NCBI GenBank assembly: GCA_003134965.1
Contig: PLDA01000002.1
Coordinates: 310,001 to 374,000 of the forward strand
DNA from: Vulcanimicrobium winogradskyi
GTDB taxonomy: Bacteria > Vulcanimicrobiota > Vulcanimicrobiia > Vulcanimicrobiales > Vulcanimicrobiaceae
DNA length: 64,000 nt
Direction of reading: 5' to 3'
The notes under the pieces: generated by a model
Told to the model about the DNA's origin: nothing
The model's database searches: none
What the model saw: the letters and a program-made list of their open reading frames with translations, nothing else
Made by a program: the position numbers and the translations under genes
Part shown: positions 61,966-64,000 of the stretch, in pieces
Layout of the letters: every line of letters begins with the position of its first letter
Position numbering within the stretch: the stretch's first letter is position 1

Positions 61966-62041
61966 GGGGGTGTAGCTCAGCTGGTAGAGCACTTGCTTCG
62001 CATGTAAGGGGTCAGGAGTTCGAGTCTCCTCACCTCCACCA
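61966..62041 (+). tRNA. tRNA-Ala (anticodon CGC)
   Basis: 76 bases with a full cloverleaf: 7-bp acceptor stem (GGGGGTG against CACCTCC), D arm GCTC...GAGC, anticodon stem CTTGC/GTAAG with loop TTCGCAT giving anticodon CGC, variable loop, T arm GGAG-TTCGAGT-CTCC, and encoded CCA. The acceptor stem contains the G3-U70 wobble (position 3 G, position 70 T), the alanine identity element, so anticodon and identity agree. Likely attachment site for a former mobile element (see following region). Confidence 0.95.
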
Positions 62042-62047
62042 CGACCG

Positions 62048-62071
62048 AGCCCGCTACGGCGGGCTTTTTTT
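62048..62071 (+). terminator. Rho-independent terminator after tRNA-Ala
   Basis: Stem AGCCCGC - TACG - GCGGGCT followed by seven T residues. Classic intrinsic terminator, 7 bases after the tRNA CCA. Confidence 0.9.
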
Positions 62072-62354
62072 GTTCTCTGGGCCACTGGCGTCGCCGGTTG
62101 AATCACTTTTTGCCGCCTATTTTGCCGCCAATTGTTCCGCGAGGGAACAGCGATATACGAAGCGTGACAGATGATCTAGGGGTCGTGACGCCCGCCAATA
62201 GCCCAGCCATCTCACGCTGCTAGAGGCGCCATGCCGAAAGGGCCGCAACGCGACTCCAGGCTAACGCCGGGGTTGGGACCGTCAGCCGTCCGCGGGTCGC
62301 GTAAAGGACGCGGCGCGAATTATCCCAGCACCGTGCCTGGCCCGACCGTCCCGA
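62072..62354. other. Non-genic stretch with repeats, possible mobile-element scar
   Basis: No gene can be supported. Read on the minus strand, 62103-62210 encodes a stop-terminated tail ending TIGGKIGGKK, produced by two direct copies of TTTTGCCGCC (62108-62117 and 62120-62129) on the plus strand; tails of this kind are seen on integrases beside tRNA sites, but upstream is a stop, so nothing functional remains. A 6-bp inverted repeat TGTTCC-GCGAG-GGAACA (62133-62149) overlaps a CAATTGTTCC string that recurs at 62541-62550. These could be att-like or regulatory repeats. Confidence 0.35.
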
Positions 62355-62529
62355 CCTCCTGCCTGCCCGCCGAGCTCCAACAAGAGCCTCCCCGAGGCCG
62401 TCCAGTGCAAGAAGTGCGGAAAAGCCGATCTTTTGGGGCGTACGCGCCGAAGGCGACGGCCGCGCCGTTCCCGTGGAATCAGAACCGACGAACAATGGCA
62501 CGCTGATCGTTAACGCGATTCGTCGCTAA
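62355..62529 (+). pseudogene. Broken small zinc-ribbon gene
   Basis: One frame encodes EAVQCKKCGK (62394-62423), and shifting by one base inside GGAAAAGCC continues PIFWGVRAEGDGRAVPVES and EPTNNGTLIV to a stop at 62527. Joined, this reads as a C-x-x-C zinc ribbon followed by an IxW and P(V/L)(D/E)xEPxxxGxLxV pattern, the usual order in small phage/mobile-element proteins. One extra A in AAAA (or a missing base) breaks it, and no start codon is clear. A sequencing error is not excluded. Confidence 0.45.
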
Positions 62530-62554
62530 CGCCTTCAATGCAATTGTTCCACGC

Positions 62555-62875
62555 ATGAGTGACACTCGGAACCGAGCCTGCACGATTCCATATTGGGACG
62601 AACTGCCTGATTGGGCGCGTCGAAAGCGCTGGATTGATCACGCCCCCTTATGTGCCTCGTCACTGGCCCCTTTGTTTGCAGATACGACGCCGCGTCAACC
62701 CGTCAACCGGGTGGGCGTGTCCGACTCGCGGGAGACAATCATCGACGAGTTCATCGCGACGATAAGAAAAAGGCTGCCTACGTACTCCCCGAGTCAACGA
62801 TTTATGCGCGTATGCGACGATTACAAAGCATGGAAAATCGGTAAGGATCGCATGGTCCGCGAATTTGCGCCTTGA
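62555..62875 (+). CDS. Small hypothetical protein
   Basis: 106 residues; ATG 62555. Sequence starts MSDTRNRACTIPYWDELPD and has a Trp/Arg-rich DWARRKRWID, then RETIIDEFIATIRKRL and DDYKAWKIGKDRMVREF. Base composition is less GC-rich than neighbouring genes, with A/T at many third positions, which suggests foreign origin. No family recognised. Lies in the region between tRNA-Ala and the permease where other fragments are decayed; it may be intact cargo. Confidence 0.45.
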   Translation: MSDTRNRACTIPYWDELPDWARRKRWIDHAPLCASSLAPLFADTTPRQPVNRVGVSDSRETIIDEFIATIRKRLPTYSPSQRFMRVCDDYKAWKIGKDRMVREFAP

Positions 62876-62908
62876 AGATGAACGATTAAGGACCACACAC
62901 TGGACGAG

Positions 62909-63832
62909 TTAGGCGGAAGCCGCATCGCCGTCGCGCTCCGGCACGATTCCGGCCCAGATGACCTCGCCTATCCGTGCGACGCGCGCGCTCAGAGCGTGGA
63001 GCAGCGCGGCGGTCATGAAGATGCAGGCACCGGGAACGATCACGAGCCATGGCGCGGTCGTCATAGCTGGTTGCGCGTTGCCGAGCATCGCGCCCCATGA
63101 CGTGTCGGGCGGCTGCACGCCCCAGCCGAGAAACGACACCGTCGATTCGAGCAACAGCATCGAGGCCATCACGCGCATTCCATGCGCGACGAAGACCCCC
63201 GGTGTGTAGCCGTTGCCTTGGCCGGAGTGGGCGCGACGAAGCGCCTCGCACACCCAGCGCTGCACGTGGGGCGCCGCCAACGCACCGGCTATGCACGCGA
63301 ACGTGCTGGCGGAAAGCACCGCCTTATTCGACCAGCTTGCCAAGATGGCCATCGCTAAGAGTACGAGCAGCAGCAGCGGAAACGTCAGGAAAGCCTTGGC
63401 GAGGAAATCGAATCCGACGGCGAGCCAGAGCGTCATACGCGACCGCCGCAGCGCATAGACTGCAAGACCCGCGAAGGCGCCCAGTGGAATCTGAACGAGC
63501 GTCGTCAAGAACGCGACGATGAGCGATGTGCGCCCGCCAACGAGCAGCCGTGCGAGCTCGTCGCGTCCGACCTCGTCAGTGCCCAACAGGTGGCCGCTGC
63601 TCCCGATCGCAAGCGGAGTGCCTTGCCATTGCGGATCAATAGAGTACAGGTCCGGCGCGAACGCGGGACCGATAAACGTTGCCGCGCACAGGAGCGCCGC
63701 GCATGCGCCGAAGAGCACGAACGCTCGATCGGAGAGCGCCGCGCGAATGATCCCGAACCCGCGCCGAAAGTCCGCCAGCCCGCGCTGCACGGTGTTCGGG
63801 AACGTCGCGGTCAACGCACCCGTGATCGACAT
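62909..63832 (-). CDS. Peptide/nickel ABC transporter permease (OppC/DppC type)
   Basis: 307 residues from ATG 63832. Family features: IDPQWQGTPLAIGSSGHLLGTDEVGRDELA (the LLGTDxxGRD motif within), VGGRTSLIVAFLTTLVQIPL, several transmembrane helices, and a C-terminal WGAMLGNAQPAMTTAPWLV. Imports oligopeptides or nickel with OppB/OppD partners not in view. The frame stays open past this ATG to the right edge (56 more codons), so the start could lie outside or this may be fused to an upstream domain; the given start puts the first TM helix at about residue 38, normal for the family. Confidence 0.75.
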   Translation of the reverse strand: MSITGALTATFPNTVQRGLADFRRGFGIIRAALSDRAFVLFGACAALLCAATFIGPAFAPDLYSIDPQWQGTPLAIGSSGHLLGTDEVGRDELARLLVGGRTSLIVAFLTTLVQIPLGAFAGLAVYALRRSRMTLWLAVGFDFLAKAFLTFPLLLLVLLAMAILASWSNKAVLSASTFACIAGALAAPHVQRWVCEALRRAHSGQGNGYTPGVFVAHGMRVMASMLLLESTVSFLGWGVQPPDTSWGAMLGNAQPAMTTAPWLVIVPGACIFMTAALLHALSARVARIGEVIWAGIVPERDGDAASA

Positions 63833-64000
63833 CCCGATTCGTAGCGCCAGCCCGTACGTCGCTTCATCGCGACGGCTCGCCCGGAAGCTGACCTGTCGTT
63901 CACCCAGCCATACGGAGCAAATCGGAAACGTGTAGTCGCCGACGACCTCGGCCTCAACGATATCGAAGTGTTTGTCGAACGTGTTGCGAGCCGCAGCGAC

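Overview
This is a GC-rich, densely packed bacterial chromosome segment. Most neighbouring genes abut or overlap by 4 bases, and several convergent pairs overlap at their 3' ends. Gene content suggests a heterotrophic soil-type bacterium: leucine/acyl-CoA catabolism, secreted sedolisin, DUF1501/DUF1800 pair, molybdopterin oxidoreductase with cytochrome b, Zn/Mn ABC transporter. The style of the TPR-LuxR regulator and the gene mix remind me of Candidatus Eremiobacterota (WPS-2), but no rRNA or marker gene is present and this placement is a weak inference.

Region 1 (1-19.5 kb) is part of a contractile phage-tail-like particle. Two divergent operons flank a perfect 18-bp inverted repeat. Leftward: an unknown structural protein, tail sheath, tail tube, tail-assembly-chaperone-like protein, a Pro/Ala/Arg-rich protein in the tape-measure slot, and two DNA-circularisation-N-like hub proteins separated by a small helical protein; the operon runs off the left edge. 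Rightward: gp25-like and gpJ-like baseplate proteins, a 1636-residue gpI-like protein with eight internal repeats, another structural protein, a 1339-residue fibre-like protein (beta-propeller, Cys cluster, helix-hairpin-helix tail) and two small exported or hypothetical proteins. No capsid, portal, terminase or integrase gene is visible, so a tailocin or extracellular contractile injection system is favoured over an intact prophage.

Region 2 (19.5-28.4 kb) holds acyl-CoA dehydrogenase, MaoC hydratase, a quinone-reductase-like enzyme, a DUF1800-DUF1501 operon, methylcrotonyl-CoA carboxylase beta subunit and a Cys/Met-metabolism PLP enzyme. Region 3 (28.4-33.4 kb) is a rearranged accessory locus. 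An EamA transporter gene is present as a truncated copy and an intact copy. The truncated copy is fused to the last codons of a second PLP-enzyme gene. Two different leftward cassettes sit at the matching point after each PLP tail: one encodes a membrane-anchored protein, the other a patatin phospholipase plus a nucleotide-hydrolase-like/TRAF-binding-like TPR protein. The second cassette is the best candidate here for an undescribed defence or stress module.

Region 4 (33.4-44 kb) has a Crp - thioredoxin - cytochrome b - molybdopterin oxidoreductase operon with every junction overlapping by 4 bases, an M16 peptidase, and a divergent leucine-catabolism operon (enoyl-CoA hydratase, biotin carboxylase/BCCP, alpha/beta hydrolase, HMG-CoA lyase). 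Region 5 (44-61.9 kb) has a TPR-LuxR regulator, small lipoprotein, amidohydrolase, glycosyltransferase, paralogous secreted proteins, purEK, a Gly/Gln-rich secreted protein, a clan GH-A glycosidase, HpaI aldolase, SDR, PCMT, M48 and S53 peptidases, and a Zn/Mn ABC operon. Region 6 (61.9-64 kb) is tRNA-Ala(CGC) with promoter and terminator, followed by a decayed mobile-element scar (broken zinc-ribbon gene, repeats, a small hypothetical gene) and an OppC/DppC-type permease running to the right edge.
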